In this document: piece after piece, positions 9,336 to 18,039 of the stretch
How the letters are laid out: every line of letters begins with the position of its first letter
Position numbering within the stretch: the first letter of the stretch is position 1
Assembly: GCF_003010915.2 (NCBI RefSeq)
Contig: NZ_CP028426.1
Span: forward strand, 1,178,001-1,242,000
Direction of reading: 5' to 3'
From: Gulosibacter molinativorax
GTDB taxonomy: Bacteria; Actinomycetota; Actinomycetes; Actinomycetales; Microbacteriaceae
DNA: 64,000 nucleotides
Program-made: the position numbers and the translations under genes
Notes under the pieces: model-generated
The model's database searches: none
Seen by the model: only the letters and a program-made list of their open reading frames with translations
Told to the model about the DNA's origin: nothing

Positions 9336-10766
9336 TCACTTCTCCTCTGGCGACCAGGCCGCGTCGGCCGCGAGCTGGTCTTGAATGGTGATGCGGCGGA
9401 TGAGGGTGCGCGCGGCACCGTCTCGAACTGCCACCACAGCGGGACGGTCTAGGTAGTTGTAGTGGTTCGACAGCGCCCAGCAGTAGGCGCCGGTCGCGGG
9501 CACGGCGAGCAGGTCGTCGGGTGCCACGTCGGACGGCAAGTAGTCGCTGTTGATCACGATGTCGCCGGATTCGCAGTGCTTGCCCACGACGCGCACGAGC
9601 TGCGGGCCCGCCACGGACTCGCGGTTGGCAAGGCGGACGGTGTAGTCCGAGCCGTAGAGGGCGGGGCGAATGTTGTCGCTCATGCCGCCATCGACTGACA
9701 CGTAGAGACGCTCGGCACTGCCGTCCTCAAGCGGCACGTCGACCGACTTCGTCGTACCTACCGTGTAGAGCGTTGTGCCACCGGGGCCAATGATCGAACG
9801 TCCGGGCTCGAACGTGATCTTCGGCAGGTCGCTTCCGGTCTCGCGGCATGCGCGAGCCACCTCGGCCGCGATGCCGCGGGCAAGGTCGGCGAGCTTCGGG
9901 GCGTTGTCGCTCGGGAGGTAGGCGATGCCAAACCCGCCGCCCAGGTTGACCTCGGGGACGGGGCCGTTCGCGAGCAGCTCCGCGCGGAAACGCATGAGCT
10001 TGTCGGCGGCAGCGCCGAACCCGGCCGCCTCATAGATCGAGGAGCCGATGTGGGAGTGGAGCCCGAGGAGCGAGAGCGATTCGAGCTCGCGGATGCGCGC
10101 GATCGCCGTGCGCGCGACGTCGAAGGTCAGACCAAACTTCTGGTCCTCGTGGCTCGTGGCGAGGTACGAGTGGGTCGAGGCGTGGATGCCCGCGTTCAGG
10201 CGCACCATGACCGGCTGGACCTTGCCGAGTTCCGCTGCGACCGTCGCGATGCGCTCGATTTCCTGCAGCGAGTCAATGATGATCGAGCCAACGCCAACCT
10301 CGACGGCACGGCGGATCTCGGCGACAGATTTGTTGTTGCCGTGCAAGCCAATCTGCGCGGGATCGATGCCGGCAGCGAGCGCGACCTCTAGCTCACCGCC
10401 GGAGGCGACGTCGAGCCCGAGTCCGCCCTCGGCCATCCAGCGGGCGACGTCGATCGAGAGGAATGCCTTCGAGGCGTAGTGCAGCTCGACCTCGGCGCCG
10501 ATTTCGGCAAACGCGGCACCGAAATCGCGCGCGGCGTTAGCCGCACGCTTTCGAACATCCGCCTCGTCGACGATGTAGAGCGGTGAGCCGAACTGCTCGA
10601 GTAGCGCACTCGCGCGTACCCCGCCGATTTCGAGTTCGCCATCGTCGGTGCGTTTCGCGGTGCTCGACCAAACCGCCTCATCGAGGTAGTTCACGTCGCC
10701 GGCGGGAAACTCAAGCCATTCGGGAGCAAGTGGGCTGGGCAAGAAAGAAGCGGCGGAGGTGTCCAT
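9336..10766 (-). CDS. lysA: Diaminopimelate decarboxylase
   Basis: PLP enzyme of the alanine-racemase-fold decarboxylases; converts meso-diaminopimelate to lysine. The PLP lysine is in HYASKAFLSIDVARW (about residue 99), with the HSHIGSS loop, the GGGFGIAY phosphate loop, the EPGRSI motif, and the C-terminal CESGD and GAYCWA residues from the partner subunit. At 476 residues it is slightly long because of an N-terminal actinomycete extension (about 45 residues). A weak 7-base-arm hairpin lies just upstream of the start (about 10765-10787). The argS-lysA-hom-thrB order is typical, though here two envelope genes sit between argS and lysA. Confidence 0.96.
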   Translation of the reverse strand: MDTSAASFLPSPLAPEWLEFPAGDVNYLDEAVWSSTAKRTDDGELEIGGVRASALLEQFGSPLYIVDEADVRKRAANAARDFGAAFAEIGAEVELHYASKAFLSIDVARWMAEGGLGLDVASGGELEVALAAGIDPAQIGLHGNNKSVAEIRRAVEVGVGSIIIDSLQEIERIATVAAELGKVQPVMVRLNAGIHASTHSYLATSHEDQKFGLTFDVARTAIARIRELESLSLLGLHSHIGSSIYEAAGFGAAADKLMRFRAELLANGPVPEVNLGGGFGIAYLPSDNAPKLADLARGIAAEVARACRETGSDLPKITFEPGRSIIGPGGTTLYTVGTTKSVDVPLEDGSAERLYVSVDGGMSDNIRPALYGSDYTVRLANRESVAGPQLVRVVGKHCESGDIVINSDYLPSDVAPDDLLAVPATGAYCWALSNHYNYLDRPAVVAVRDGAARTLIRRITIQDQLAADAAWSPEEK

Positions 10767-10825
10767 CCCGGATATCCTACCGGGATCTGGACGCCTCCGC
10801 CGCCGTTCGCGGGAGCCGCGTAACG

Positions 10826-12160
10826 CTACGCCATGCAGGTCGTTATCGCGAGGTCTCCGGTCGGGACGTTGTCAACCTCCCACTGGAAGTGCATGCCCTC
10901 CTCGTCGACCGCGGCTTCGGTGACATACGACTCGTAGTCGGTCGCCTCGCAGGGGTCCACCTGCTGCGTCAAGTCAGTAGTGCCCATCTGGTCCGTGTAG
11001 TCCTGGCCGTCCATGGTCATCGACGTAATTTCCATGACCATCCAGCCTTCGACCGCAGAGATCTGCATCGTCATCTCGACGGTGGAGCCGTACTGCTCCA
11101 TCTTCAGCGAGAGACCATCGCTCGTGAGGGATGCATCCATGCCGTCGAACGTGGCGCCCGTGGCCTCGTCCAAGAACACGTCCATGATGGCATCGGCAGG
11201 AACGTTGACGTCGACGCGAACCCGATCGATCGTGCCTTCCCCGTTCGCGGGTGCGCCGAAGAGCGTGTACTTGACGTCGTACGGAATGTCGTTCGCGACG
11301 AGTTCGGGCCCGTGAACCTCAACCTGCGAATACTTGCCGCCCATGGATTCGAAGACGTACGAGCCGCCCGCGAAGGATCCGTTCAGGTCTCCCTCGGCAG
11401 TCGTACCGTTGATTTCGATCCCCTGCTCCTCGAGGAGCGCGACATAGGTGTTTCCCGCCGAGCTGCGCCCGGCGAATTCCCAGATGAGTCCAGCGACGAC
11501 GAGCAGCACGACCACGCCACCGGCGATGAGGCCGATGAGCATGCCCTTGCTCTTCTTCGGCGTGTTCCCGCCGGTCGGCTGACCGTAACCACCGGACGCC
11601 GCGGCATAGCCGCCGCCCTGCCCGTAGCCCGAGCCCGACTGATCGTAGCTACCGCTGTAGCCGCCCTGTCCCGGCGCACCCTGCTGCTGCGATGCATCCT
11701 GCCCGTAGCCGTACTGCTGCTGACCGGCGCCCTGACCGTAGCCGGAGGCTTCGTTGCCGTAGACCGCCTGGTTCTGCTGGTAACCCGAGCCGTAGCCCTG
11801 GTCGCCGTACGAACCGCCGGACGCGCTGTAGGAACCGTAGTCCGCCGGCTGCCCCTGCGCGTCGGCGCCCTGCTGGCCGTACTGCTGGCCCAGATTCTGT
11901 TGGCCCTGATTCTGCTGGCCATAGGAGTCTGCCCCGTAGGTGCCTTGGCTATACGAGCCCTGCCCGTAGCCGCCCTGGCCGTAAGTGTTCTGACCGGATG
12001 CGTCCTGGCCGCCCTGCGAACCGTACGATTCCTGACCGTATTGGTTCTGGTCGTACTGATTCTGACCGTGCTGCTGACCGCCCGCGTTGCCGGTCTTGTC
12101 TTGATCCTCCGGCTTTTGACCCCAGGGATTCTGATTACCAGCGTTCGGGTCATACGTCAT
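10826..12160 (-). CDS. Single-pass membrane protein with long G/Q/Y-rich cytoplasmic region
   Basis: Function not recognised. Residues 1-210 are very rich in G, Q, Y, N and S with short irregular repeats ([14 protein letters not shown] type) and no predicted fold. Residues 215-238 form one transmembrane helix after KKSKG ([21 protein letters not shown]). The C-terminal 200 residues, expected outside the membrane, are acidic with few cysteines (PCEATDY and ITTCMA near the end could form a disulfide). The topology resembles secreted-domain DUF4352/DUF4190-type actinobacterial proteins, but no family was confirmed. It lies between the LmeA-like gene and lysA in the same direction. Confidence 0.75.
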   Translation of the reverse strand: MTYDPNAGNQNPWGQKPEDQDKTGNAGGQQHGQNQYDQNQYGQESYGSQGGQDASGQNTYGQGGYGQGSYSQGTYGADSYGQQNQGQQNLGQQYGQQGADAQGQPADYGSYSASGGSYGDQGYGSGYQQNQAVYGNEASGYGQGAGQQQYGYGQDASQQQGAPGQGGYSGSYDQSGSGYGQGGGYAAASGGYGQPTGGNTPKKSKGMLIGLIAGGVVVLLVVAGLIWEFAGRSSAGNTYVALLEEQGIEINGTTAEGDLNGSFAGGSYVFESMGGKYSQVEVHGPELVANDIPYDVKYTLFGAPANGEGTIDRVRVDVNVPADAIMDVFLDEATGATFDGMDASLTSDGLSLKMEQYGSTVEMTMQISAVEGWMVMEITSMTMDGQDYTDQMGTTDLTQQVDPCEATDYESYVTEAAVDEEGMHFQWEVDNVPTGDLAITTCMA

Positions 12161-12281
12161 GATTGCTGCTCCTTCGATCCATCGGGCCGCGCAACGGGAT
12201 TGCGCACCACATCATTCAACCACTCGACGGCAACCGCTCACTCGACCGATGAACGAATTCCATCGCCGGGATGAGACAACC

Positions 12282-13145
12282 CTACGCGGCAGAGCAACTC
12301 CCCCGCGTGTCGAAAACCTTGTCGGTGATGGTCATCGGCTCGGTCGTCCGGTAGCCGACCTCGAGCCCATCCTCAACTACCTCGACCGAGGTGATCTCGA
12401 GCGACTCCGGCAGGTGCTCGGCCACGCAGAACTCGAGCGTGAATTGCTCGGGGTCGACCGGAATATCGGCCCCGCTCGCGCCCGAGTGCACCGAAATGCT
12501 TTCGGCAAAGATCTGAATGCGCCCACCCGACTGCAGCCGCGCGTTTGCGACCACATCGAGCGTCACATCCACGCCAAACACGCTGACCGCGGTGGAATAG
12601 CCGAAGCTTCCGTCCTGCAGATCGATCGCGTGCATAGTGATCCCGTATTCGGCCGTGGCGTCGGCCAAAAGTCGGTTCAGCGACTCCTCGCCGATGCGCA
12701 CCGTCCCCTCGGCGGAGCCGATCTCGACGGGATCCGTGAGCGTCACTGATTCTGCCGCGATGTCGATGCTGCCCTTCGCAGCCCCGAAGTAGACGTTGCT
12801 GCCCTCGATGTCGAGCCCGGAAAGCTCCCCGCCGATGACCTCGCACAGGACACACCAGCCGGTCGCCGACGCCGAGACCTCCGCGACCACGCCGTCGGGC
12901 ATCGACTCCTCGATCTGGCTCGCGGCGATCCGGCCGACCAGGATGCGCGTGAGCAGTTCGGCTGCGATCGCGAGGACCACCAGCAGTACGGCGAGCCAGA
13001 CAAGCAGTCGACCCCAGCGCACTCCATTCGGCCGGGCACGATCCTGCTCGCCGTACCCGGGAAGCTCGTAGGCCGGCTGCCCAAAGTCCGGCAGCGCATC
13101 CGACGCTTCGGCCCGGGACGCCGACGCCTCCGAATTCACGGCCAC
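12282..13145 (-). CDS. DUF2993 (LmeA-like) lipid-binding envelope protein
   Basis: 287 residues: a cytoplasmic N-terminus (1-45), one transmembrane segment LLVWLAVLLVVLAIAAELL (about 47-65), then an extracytoplasmic domain with the DUF2993 pattern (LTRILVGRIAASQIEESM, GELSGLDIEGSNVYF, SVFGVDVTLDVVANARL). Members such as mycobacterial LmeA bind phospholipid and act in lipomannan maturation and envelope upkeep. The gene starts 3 bases after the argS stop, so it is co-transcribed with argS. The N-terminal transmembrane anchor is clear; the exact role is inferred from the family only. Confidence 0.8.
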   Translation of the reverse strand: MAVNSEASASRAEASDALPDFGQPAYELPGYGEQDRARPNGVRWGRLLVWLAVLLVVLAIAAELLTRILVGRIAASQIEESMPDGVVAEVSASATGWCVLCEVIGGELSGLDIEGSNVYFGAAKGSIDIAAESVTLTDPVEIGSAEGTVRIGEESLNRLLADATAEYGITMHAIDLQDGSFGYSTAVSVFGVDVTLDVVANARLQSGGRIQIFAESISVHSGASGADIPVDPEQFTLEFCVAEHLPESLEITSVEVVEDGLEVGYRTTEPMTITDKVFDTRGSCSAA

Positions 13146-13148
13146 CGG

Positions 13149-14816
13149 TTACATCCGGTCCGGCGCTTCCACGCCGACCATGTTGAGCCCGTTTCGCAGC
13201 ACCTGCGAGGTCGCCTCGTTGAGCACGAAGCGGCTCGAGTGGACTGCCTCGACGGGGTCGTCGCCCTGCGGGATCACGCGGCACTGGTCGTACCAGCGGT
13301 TGTACGCGGCGGCGAGGTCTTCGAGGTAACGCGTCACGCGGTGCGGCTCGCGCTCGACCGCGGCAACCTCGAGGATGCGCGGGAACTCGCGTAGTTGCCC
13401 GAGCAGGTTGTTCTCGGTTGGATGCGTGAGGGTCGCGGGATCGAAGTTGTCGCCATTGATCTCGGCCGCCGTCGCGTTGCGGTTGACCGCACGCGTGCGG
13501 GCGTGCGCGTACTGCACGTAATAGACGGGGTTGTCGTTTGAGCGGCTTACCAGCAGGTCGAGGTCGATGTCGATTGAGGTGTTGGTCGACGAGCGAACGA
13601 GCGAGTAGCGCGCGGCGTCAACCCCCACTGCATCAATGAGGTCGTCGAGGGTCACGATGTTGCCCGCGCGCTTCGACATCCGCACCGGCTCGCCGTCCTT
13701 CACGAGGTTGACCATCTGGCCGATGAGGATCTGCATGTTGACGCCCGGGGTGTCGCCGAACGACTCGGCCATCGCCATCATGCGGCCGATGTACCCGTGG
13801 TGGTCCGCGCCGAGCATGTAGAGGTTTTCGTCAAACCCGCGCTCGCGCTTGTTCACGTAGTAGCCAATGTCGCCCGCGAAGTAGGTCGGCTCGCCGTTGG
13901 AGCGAATGATCACGCGGTCCTTGTCGTCACCAAAGTCGGTCGTGCGCAGCCAGACTGCGCCATCCTGCTCATAGATGCGACCGAGGTCGCGCAGTCGCTG
14001 GATCGCGAGCTCGACCGAACCATCGGAGTGCACCGTGTCCTCGTGGAAAAACACGTCGAAGTGCACGCGGAACTCTTCGAGCTTGTCGCGGATCGCGCCG
14101 AACATGAGCTCGACGCCGTGTTCACGGAAGACCTCCTGCTTCGCGTCGCGGTCGGATGCCGCAGCGAGCTCCTCAGGATGCGCCTCGGCAACCTCGGTGG
14201 CGATGTCGCTGATGTACTGCCCCGCGTAGCCGTCCTCAGGGGTGGGCTCGCCAAGGTATGCGGCCACCAGCGAGTTCGCAAAACGGTCGATCTGCGCGCC
14301 GTGGTCGTTGAAGTAGTACTCGCGGGTCACATTCGCGCCCGCGTTGAGCAGGACGCGCGCGAGCGAGTCGCCGACGGCGGCCCAGCGCGCGCCGCCGAGG
14401 TGGATGGGCCCGGTCGGGTTCGCCGAGACAAACTCGAGGTTGATCTTGCGGCCGGCGAGCGCGGTCACATTGCCGTATGACTCCCCCGCCGAGACAATTT
14501 CGCGGGCGAGCTCGCCAGCCGAGGCCTCGTCGAGGGTGATGTTGATGAATCCGGGACCGGCGACGTCGACCTTCTTCACCGAAGGGTCGGCCTCGAGGCC
14601 AGCCGCGATCTCCTGCGCGAGCTCGCGCGGGTTCGTGCCGACTCGCTTCGCGAAGCGCATCGCGACGTTCGACGCCCAGTCGCCGTGATCGCGATTCTTG
14701 GGCCGCTCCAGCTTGAGGTCGTCGTCGGTGAGTGTGATGTCACTGCCACCTTCACGGCGGTCGAGCGCCGTGCGGATCGAAGAGGCGAGGGCAGAGGTAA
14801 GGGTCGAGTCGTTCAT
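13149..14816 (-). CDS. argS: Arginyl-tRNA synthetase
   Basis: Class I aminoacyl-tRNA synthetase charging tRNA-Arg. The HIGH box is [15 protein letters not shown] (about residues 120-134), the KMSKS equivalent is VRMSKRAGN (about residue 382), and the C-terminal DALR anticodon domain ends in [16 protein letters not shown]. The start at 14816 ([13 protein letters not shown]) was preferred over the upstream ATG at 14855 because it matches the usual N-terminus; the ribosome site is weak. The tRNA-Arg(CCG) gene lies 73 bases upstream on the opposite strand, so the synthetase and one of its substrates diverge from one intergenic region. Confidence 0.96.
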   Translation of the reverse strand: MNDSTLTSALASSIRTALDRREGGSDITLTDDDLKLERPKNRDHGDWASNVAMRFAKRVGTNPRELAQEIAAGLEADPSVKKVDVAGPGFINITLDEASAGELAREIVSAGESYGNVTALAGRKINLEFVSANPTGPIHLGGARWAAVGDSLARVLLNAGANVTREYYFNDHGAQIDRFANSLVAAYLGEPTPEDGYAGQYISDIATEVAEAHPEELAAASDRDAKQEVFREHGVELMFGAIRDKLEEFRVHFDVFFHEDTVHSDGSVELAIQRLRDLGRIYEQDGAVWLRTTDFGDDKDRVIIRSNGEPTYFAGDIGYYVNKRERGFDENLYMLGADHHGYIGRMMAMAESFGDTPGVNMQILIGQMVNLVKDGEPVRMSKRAGNIVTLDDLIDAVGVDAARYSLVRSSTNTSIDIDLDLLVSRSNDNPVYYVQYAHARTRAVNRNATAAEINGDNFDPATLTHPTENNLLGQLREFPRILEVAAVEREPHRVTRYLEDLAAAYNRWYDQCRVIPQGDDPVEAVHSSRFVLNEATSQVLRNGLNMVGVEAPDRM

Positions 14817-14889
14817 CAGGGTCAATGGTAGGCGTTGCCGGGCGAGGATGCGCATTCCCCCTTCTCAATCCTGCTAAGCTGTCCGAGTT

Positions 14890-14962
14890 GCCTCCGTAGC
14901 TCAGTGGATAGAGCGCCGGTTTCCGGTACCGTAGGTCGCAGGTTCGACTCCTGTCGGGGGCA
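14890..14962 (+). tRNA. tRNA-Arg (anticodon CCG)
   Basis: A 73-base cloverleaf reads GCCTCCG / CGGGGGC as a 7-base acceptor stem with discriminator A at 14962. The D-arm is GCTC/GAGC, the anticodon loop TTCCGGT gives CCG, and the T-arm is CAGG TTCGACT CCTG. CCA is not encoded (the 3-prime end continues CTAAGG). It decodes CGG. Its 3-prime end borders the mobile-element scar that runs to about 18.7 kb, and arginine tRNAs are frequent integration targets. Confidence 0.97.
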
Positions 14963-14971
14963 CTAAGGGTT
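14961..14971 (+). repeat. Candidate attL: direct repeat cactaagggtt at the tRNA 3-prime end
   Basis: The 11-base sequence starts on the last paired base of the tRNA-Arg acceptor stem and recurs at 18714-18724, exactly where the scar ends and normal-looking genes resume. Short direct repeats at a tRNA 3-prime end are the usual trace of tyrosine-recombinase integration. No integrase gene remains, and 11 bases is short, so this stays a candidate. Confidence 0.4.
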
Positions 14972-15092
14972 GTTTGCGATTGGTCTGAGATCAATTTGCG
15001 AAACCATATAGGCATGACGGATACGGCCCGGCGCTCGCTTCTTTCGAGTCCAGCGCGGCCCGTTTCGTTGCCCCTATGCGCGAAAACGACAC

Positions 15093-15144
15093 AATCGCCC
15101 GTTTCCCTATCTCTCGTGGCGGAGATGCTGGGAAACGAGCGATT
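15093..15144. terminator. Hairpin downstream of tRNA-Arg
   Basis: Arms of 15 bases (15093-15107 and 15130-15144) pair with one mismatch around a 22-base loop. The right arm is followed on the plus strand by TTTAGG. It could terminate the tRNA transcript or mark an old insertion-element end; no gene is visible between the tRNA and the first transposase fragment. Confidence 0.45.
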
Positions 15145-15194
15145 TTAGGCGCGCCGATAGCCCCGACTTGTGCGGGGCTAGTGAGATGTGGGTG

Positions 15195-15530
15195 TTAGGC
15201 CGCTACTGGTCGCGGTGGGCCATGCCCAGGCACCAACAGCGGCAGCTCGGGGGCCACGAAATCGGGCAGCGACGAGCCGGTGCGACGCTTCCGCGTGCCT
15301 GTGCCCGGGGACGGTGCTTCATCGCCGCTGCCCTGACGTTTCAAGTACCCAGCGATCTTGCGCAGGTTCACCACGCACACGACCAACGCAATCATGATGA
15401 ACTGTTTGCCGTAGCCACGCACCCGGCGAAGCCCGGACTGCCCCAACCGGCCATTACCATCGCCCTTGAGCGACGTGTTCGCGCTTTCGACCGCAGAGCG
15501 TGGCCCCTGGTAGCGACGCGCACTTGACGG
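15195..15530 (-). pseudogene. Transposase remnant, C-terminal part only
   Basis: The minus-strand frame reads RYQGPRSAVESANTSLKGDGNGRLGQ..., then LRRVRGYGKQFIMIALVVCVVNLRKIAGYL, then a low-complexity tail and stop at 15195. A glutamate followed by RRVRG and NLRKI is the C-terminal pattern of DDE transposases of actinobacterial insertion elements (IS1182/ISL3-like, family not certain). The N-terminal two thirds are missing: at about 15525 similarity stops and a different, plus-strand transposase fragment begins. Confidence 0.6.
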
Positions 15531-15727
15531 TCGTGTTCGCGGCGTTAGCGGTAGCCCGGAAGATTGAGGCCGTCACGGGCTGGTCGCTCAAGAAATTCAT
15601 CACCACCGCGCGCCGTTATCGCGAGGTCGAGATCGTCGTGGGCGGGCATGCCGTGACCGCGGCGGACCCGCTCCCGGAGGACCTCGCCGCGGCCCTCGAA
15701 GCGCTGAAGCAGTGTGCACTAAATTGA
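15524..15727 (+). pseudogene. Transposase remnant, C-terminal part (IS1634/IS1549-like)
   Basis: The reading HLTVVFAALAVARKIEAV, then TGWSLKKFITTARRYREV, then GHAVTAADPLPEDL matches the C-terminal end of IS1634/IS1549-type transposases, in which a conserved H....FAALA helix closes the catalytic core. Only about 65 codons remain and no start is present. It abuts the oppositely oriented remnant at 15195-15530 on its left and an IS3-type remnant on its right. Confidence 0.55.
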
Positions 15728-15746
15728 CCTAAGTCAGGACAATGCC

Positions 15747-15941
15747 ATGGCCGAGGCGCTAAATTCGGTGTTCAAAGCCGAACTGATCGACCGGTACGAG
15801 TGGCACGGGCTGATCGATGTGATGGCCGCGACCTCAGAATGGGTGGGCTGGTACAACCAGCGTCGACTCCATTCCGGCATCGATTATCTGACGCCGGCCG
15901 AGGCCCACGCAATGCACCAACCAATGGCGCTTGCAGCATAG
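15747..15941 (+). pseudogene. IS3-family transposase OrfB remnant, C-terminal 64 codons
   Basis: The reading AEALNSVFKAELIDRYEWHG, then WVGWYNQRRLHSGIDYLTPAEAHA is the C-terminal end of the rve integrase core of IS3-family OrfB, including the DDE glutamate in AEALNS. The 5-prime part is lost. The right IS end appears intact: about 15961-15982 reads like the IS3 terminal repeat (accaaacccggggc), so the element was truncated from the left. Confidence 0.75.
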
Positions 15942-15982
15942 AAAACCAAGAAAAGAACTCTCTACCAAACCCGGGGCTTGAC

Positions 15983-16245
15983 ATGCGGTTGTTCAGTATT
16001 CCCGCGAGCATCGCACGCACTGGCCGGCGCACGATCCTGCATCTGTCTGACCGTGCCCAATGGGCCCAGATCGCGCTGTACGCGATTACGCGCCTACGCC
16101 TGCTCGCACGAGCGCCCGGATAGTCGCTACCCCAGACACCCGCTCTCGAATCGAAAGCCCCTTGGTGTGGAATCCCGCTCCCGCAGCGTCACGCGGCCGA
16201 ATGTCGTGCGCTCATGCAAGAAGTCACTTCGATTCCGGTGACGAC
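15983..16245 (+). pseudogene. IS1380-family transposase remnant with its right end (plus orientation)
   Basis: The plus frame to the TAG at 16121 reads RLFSIPASIARTGRRTILHL-type sequence ending in RLRLLARAPG, the C-terminus of IS1380 transposases. About 120 further bases to 16245 are the element right end: they match, in reverse, the flank of a second IS1380-like remnant near 18.05-18.18 kb (shared core atcccgctcccg.agcgtcacgcgg.cga). The IS3 right end at about 15982 lies directly against it, suggesting one element inserted into the other. Confidence 0.6.
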
Positions 16246-16269
16246 GCTACAAAGCTCCGCTCAACCGAC

Positions 16270-16485
16270 CTATGAAATATCGAGGTTAGGCGCTGCGCGG
16301 TCAGTAAAGCGCATGTCGAGTACGAATTGTTTGACGTTTCCGTCAGTAACGACGCACTCTGCGCGGTTGTCGAGCATCGACACAAGCCTGCACCGATCGT
16401 GGCTGCTCGGTGAATGCATTGAGCGGACTTCAGCCCCGTGAGCGTCGCCCACTGAGAGAGGCGAAGGAAGCGGCATAGCAATCAC
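16270..16485 (-). CDS. Possible small hypothetical protein
   Basis: A 71-codon frame (MIAMPLPSPLSVGDAHGAEV start, FTDRAAPNLDIS end) lies between the IS1380 right end and the next gene. Its composition is plausible for protein and unlike the surrounding antisense frames, but there is no recognisable ribosome site or family. It may instead be the tail of a gene cut by the rearrangements. Confidence 0.25.
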   Translation of the reverse strand: MIAMPLPSPLSVGDAHGAEVRSMHSPSSHDRCRLVSMLDNRAECVVTDGNVKQFVLDMRFTDRAAPNLDIS

Positions 16486-16603
16486 CCAGGAGAGTGACTA
16501 CTTAATTCAGGAGCGTGCGAAGATGCGTTGCTATTGTGTCGGTGTGCAGCGAAGAGATCGAAAGCAGAAATAATCGTGCATGTATTTGCGCAGGAGGACT
16601 CTA

Positions 16604-17041
16604 GTGCCGCTCGAAAACTCCCAAACAAGCAGCGAATTCCGTCGCGTGTTGAGCAAGCTGCATGACATGTATGGGCTGGAAGCGGGTAACTGTGACCTTT
16701 TTGTTCTTGACAATGGGTACCCCGCAATTGCCTACGCAGGTAGCGACAATTCAATCTATGCCATCTACTTGGCACCCTGGACGGATAGATACTGCGCGTT
16801 ACGATTTACTGTTGATGAATGGCAGTTAGGTCATATATGGCCCGAACAAGTGGTCACCCGCCTGGCAGCAGATATTGCGACAGCTTTGCAAGAGCCTTGG
16901 GGCAGCGTCTCGCCACGAGAGGTTCAAGGAATCCTATGGTCTGGTGATGTTTATAGGGATGAAGCGTTCCTGGAAAACCTGCCACCCCGCGCTTTTATAG
17001 ACCAAATTGAGGCCTGGGCTCGAAGCGCCCCTAACGAATAG
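16604..17041 (+). CDS. Hypothetical protein in the scar region
   Basis: 145 residues, no family recognised. GTG at 16604 is chosen because AGGAGG lies six bases before it, a much stronger site than anything before the in-frame ATG at 16580. The protein is acidic, with tryptophan-rich patches (APWTDRYCALRFTVDEWQLGHIW) and a C-terminal segment FIDQIEAWARSAPNE; no signal peptide or membrane helix. Its base composition is clearly lower in GC than the core genes, in line with transfer. It converges with the secreted-protein gene at 17068, 26 bases away; a short inverted repeat (taggggcg...) lies between them. Confidence 0.65.
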   Translation: MPLENSQTSSEFRRVLSKLHDMYGLEAGNCDLFVLDNGYPAIAYAGSDNSIYAIYLAPWTDRYCALRFTVDEWQLGHIWPEQVVTRLAADIATALQEPWGSVSPREVQGILWSGDVYRDEAFLENLPPRAFIDQIEAWARSAPNE

Positions 17042-17067
17042 GCCTTCGCTAGGGGCGTTTCGGTTGA

Positions 17068-17805
17068 TTAGGCTATGGGCTCACGCGACAATGTGTACTC
17101 TGTAGTTTGGTGGTGACCGTCAATGCTCGAAGAGACTGGCGGCGCAGTTACAGTATTCTGAGTGATCCCATCCCTCGTGGCTGCCGAGTTAAGGGCGGTG
17201 GTTACCCAGTCGGGACATTTCGTCGCGCTGTTTGGCATTTCGCAGTAGGACGTCACAAGGCCGAACTTTCCAACCAGAATCACGTTGTATAGAGTCGACT
17301 CATTCAATGCAGGTGAGTAGATAGCATGCATCTTAATCTGCTCGACAGTTTGGCATTTCGTTCCGGTGCAGACTTGGCGTGAGACGTAGGATATTAGGTC
17401 ATAGCAACCATTATTTTGCGGCTTAGTGCTATCATTTGGAGATTGAAGTAGCCATTTGAGCCCCGGGATGGTTCGAATATTGTGCTTATGGTAAGCCTTA
17501 TCGTATCCAAAGCCTTTGCTTGGGGTGTCCGAGTCAAAGTATCCTCGACGAATGGGTATGCTTCCCAATACTGGATTCGATGCAGTGCCCATCACTTGCT
17601 GCAAAGGGTAGCCGTCCGGTGGTAATGCATACGGTTCGAAGTCGAGTTCATCTGTCGTGTCGTCGCTACGCGAATCACCGGCTTCCAGTGGGGCGGCCAC
17701 TGAAGCATTAGCTGTTCCGGCAGGAGTAAGGCTCAATATAGAGGCCAATGTCATGAGTGATATTAGGAGTAAGGTGCTGACTCTTTTTCGAGCGCTTCGA
17801 ATCAT
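17068..17805 (-). CDS. Secreted hypothetical protein
   Basis: 245 residues, function unknown. A Sec signal peptide is plain: basic MIRSARKRVS, hydrophobic TLLLISLMTLASILSL, and an AxA cleavage region (TANASVAA, about residues 31-38). The mature part has an even number of cysteines in tight clusters (CYDL, QVCTGTKC, YCEMP, KCPDW) that could form disulfides. Start supported by GGAG six bases upstream. Low GC, lying between two inverted IS1380 remnants together with the gene at 16604, so probably acquired. Confidence 0.75.
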   Translation of the reverse strand: MIRSARKRVSTLLLISLMTLASILSLTPAGTANASVAAPLEAGDSRSDDTTDELDFEPYALPPDGYPLQQVMGTASNPVLGSIPIRRGYFDSDTPSKGFGYDKAYHKHNIRTIPGLKWLLQSPNDSTKPQNNGCYDLISYVSRQVCTGTKCQTVEQIKMHAIYSPALNESTLYNVILVGKFGLVTSYCEMPNSATKCPDWVTTALNSAATRDGITQNTVTAPPVSSSIDGHHQTTEYTLSREPIA

Positions 17806-18039
17806 TTGGTCTCCGATGAATGAGTTGATGAATGTGTCGTCTTTAGGCGATCATAAATCGAAGAATTTCGAGAACTGATTGCGTCAACAAACTGTGAACA
17901 CACCGGTATTAAAGCGCGAAATTGTATTGATTTAGCGGCCATGCTCGAAGAGGAAATATTCGTTGATACGATGCTGGACGAGATGATCGGACGTCTCCGA
18001 CCCACACTCGACCAATGGTCATTAACATCGTGCATGGGT
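17806..18039. other. AT-rich intergenic stretch, no gene seen
   Basis: About 230 bases upstream of the secreted-protein gene, markedly AT-richer than the chromosome. It should contain that gene's promoter; no convincing ORF, RNA or repeat was found. Confidence 0.4.

Noticed and set aside
7938-9452. A 504-codon plus-strand frame across hom
   Set aside because: Antisense shadow of homoserine dehydrogenase; arginine- and valine-rich composition with no motifs.
9336-10830. Lysine or threonine riboswitch/attenuator before lysA or thrB
   Set aside because: Gaps before hom and lysA are 0 and about 60 bases, and the small hairpin there has no conserved riboswitch features.
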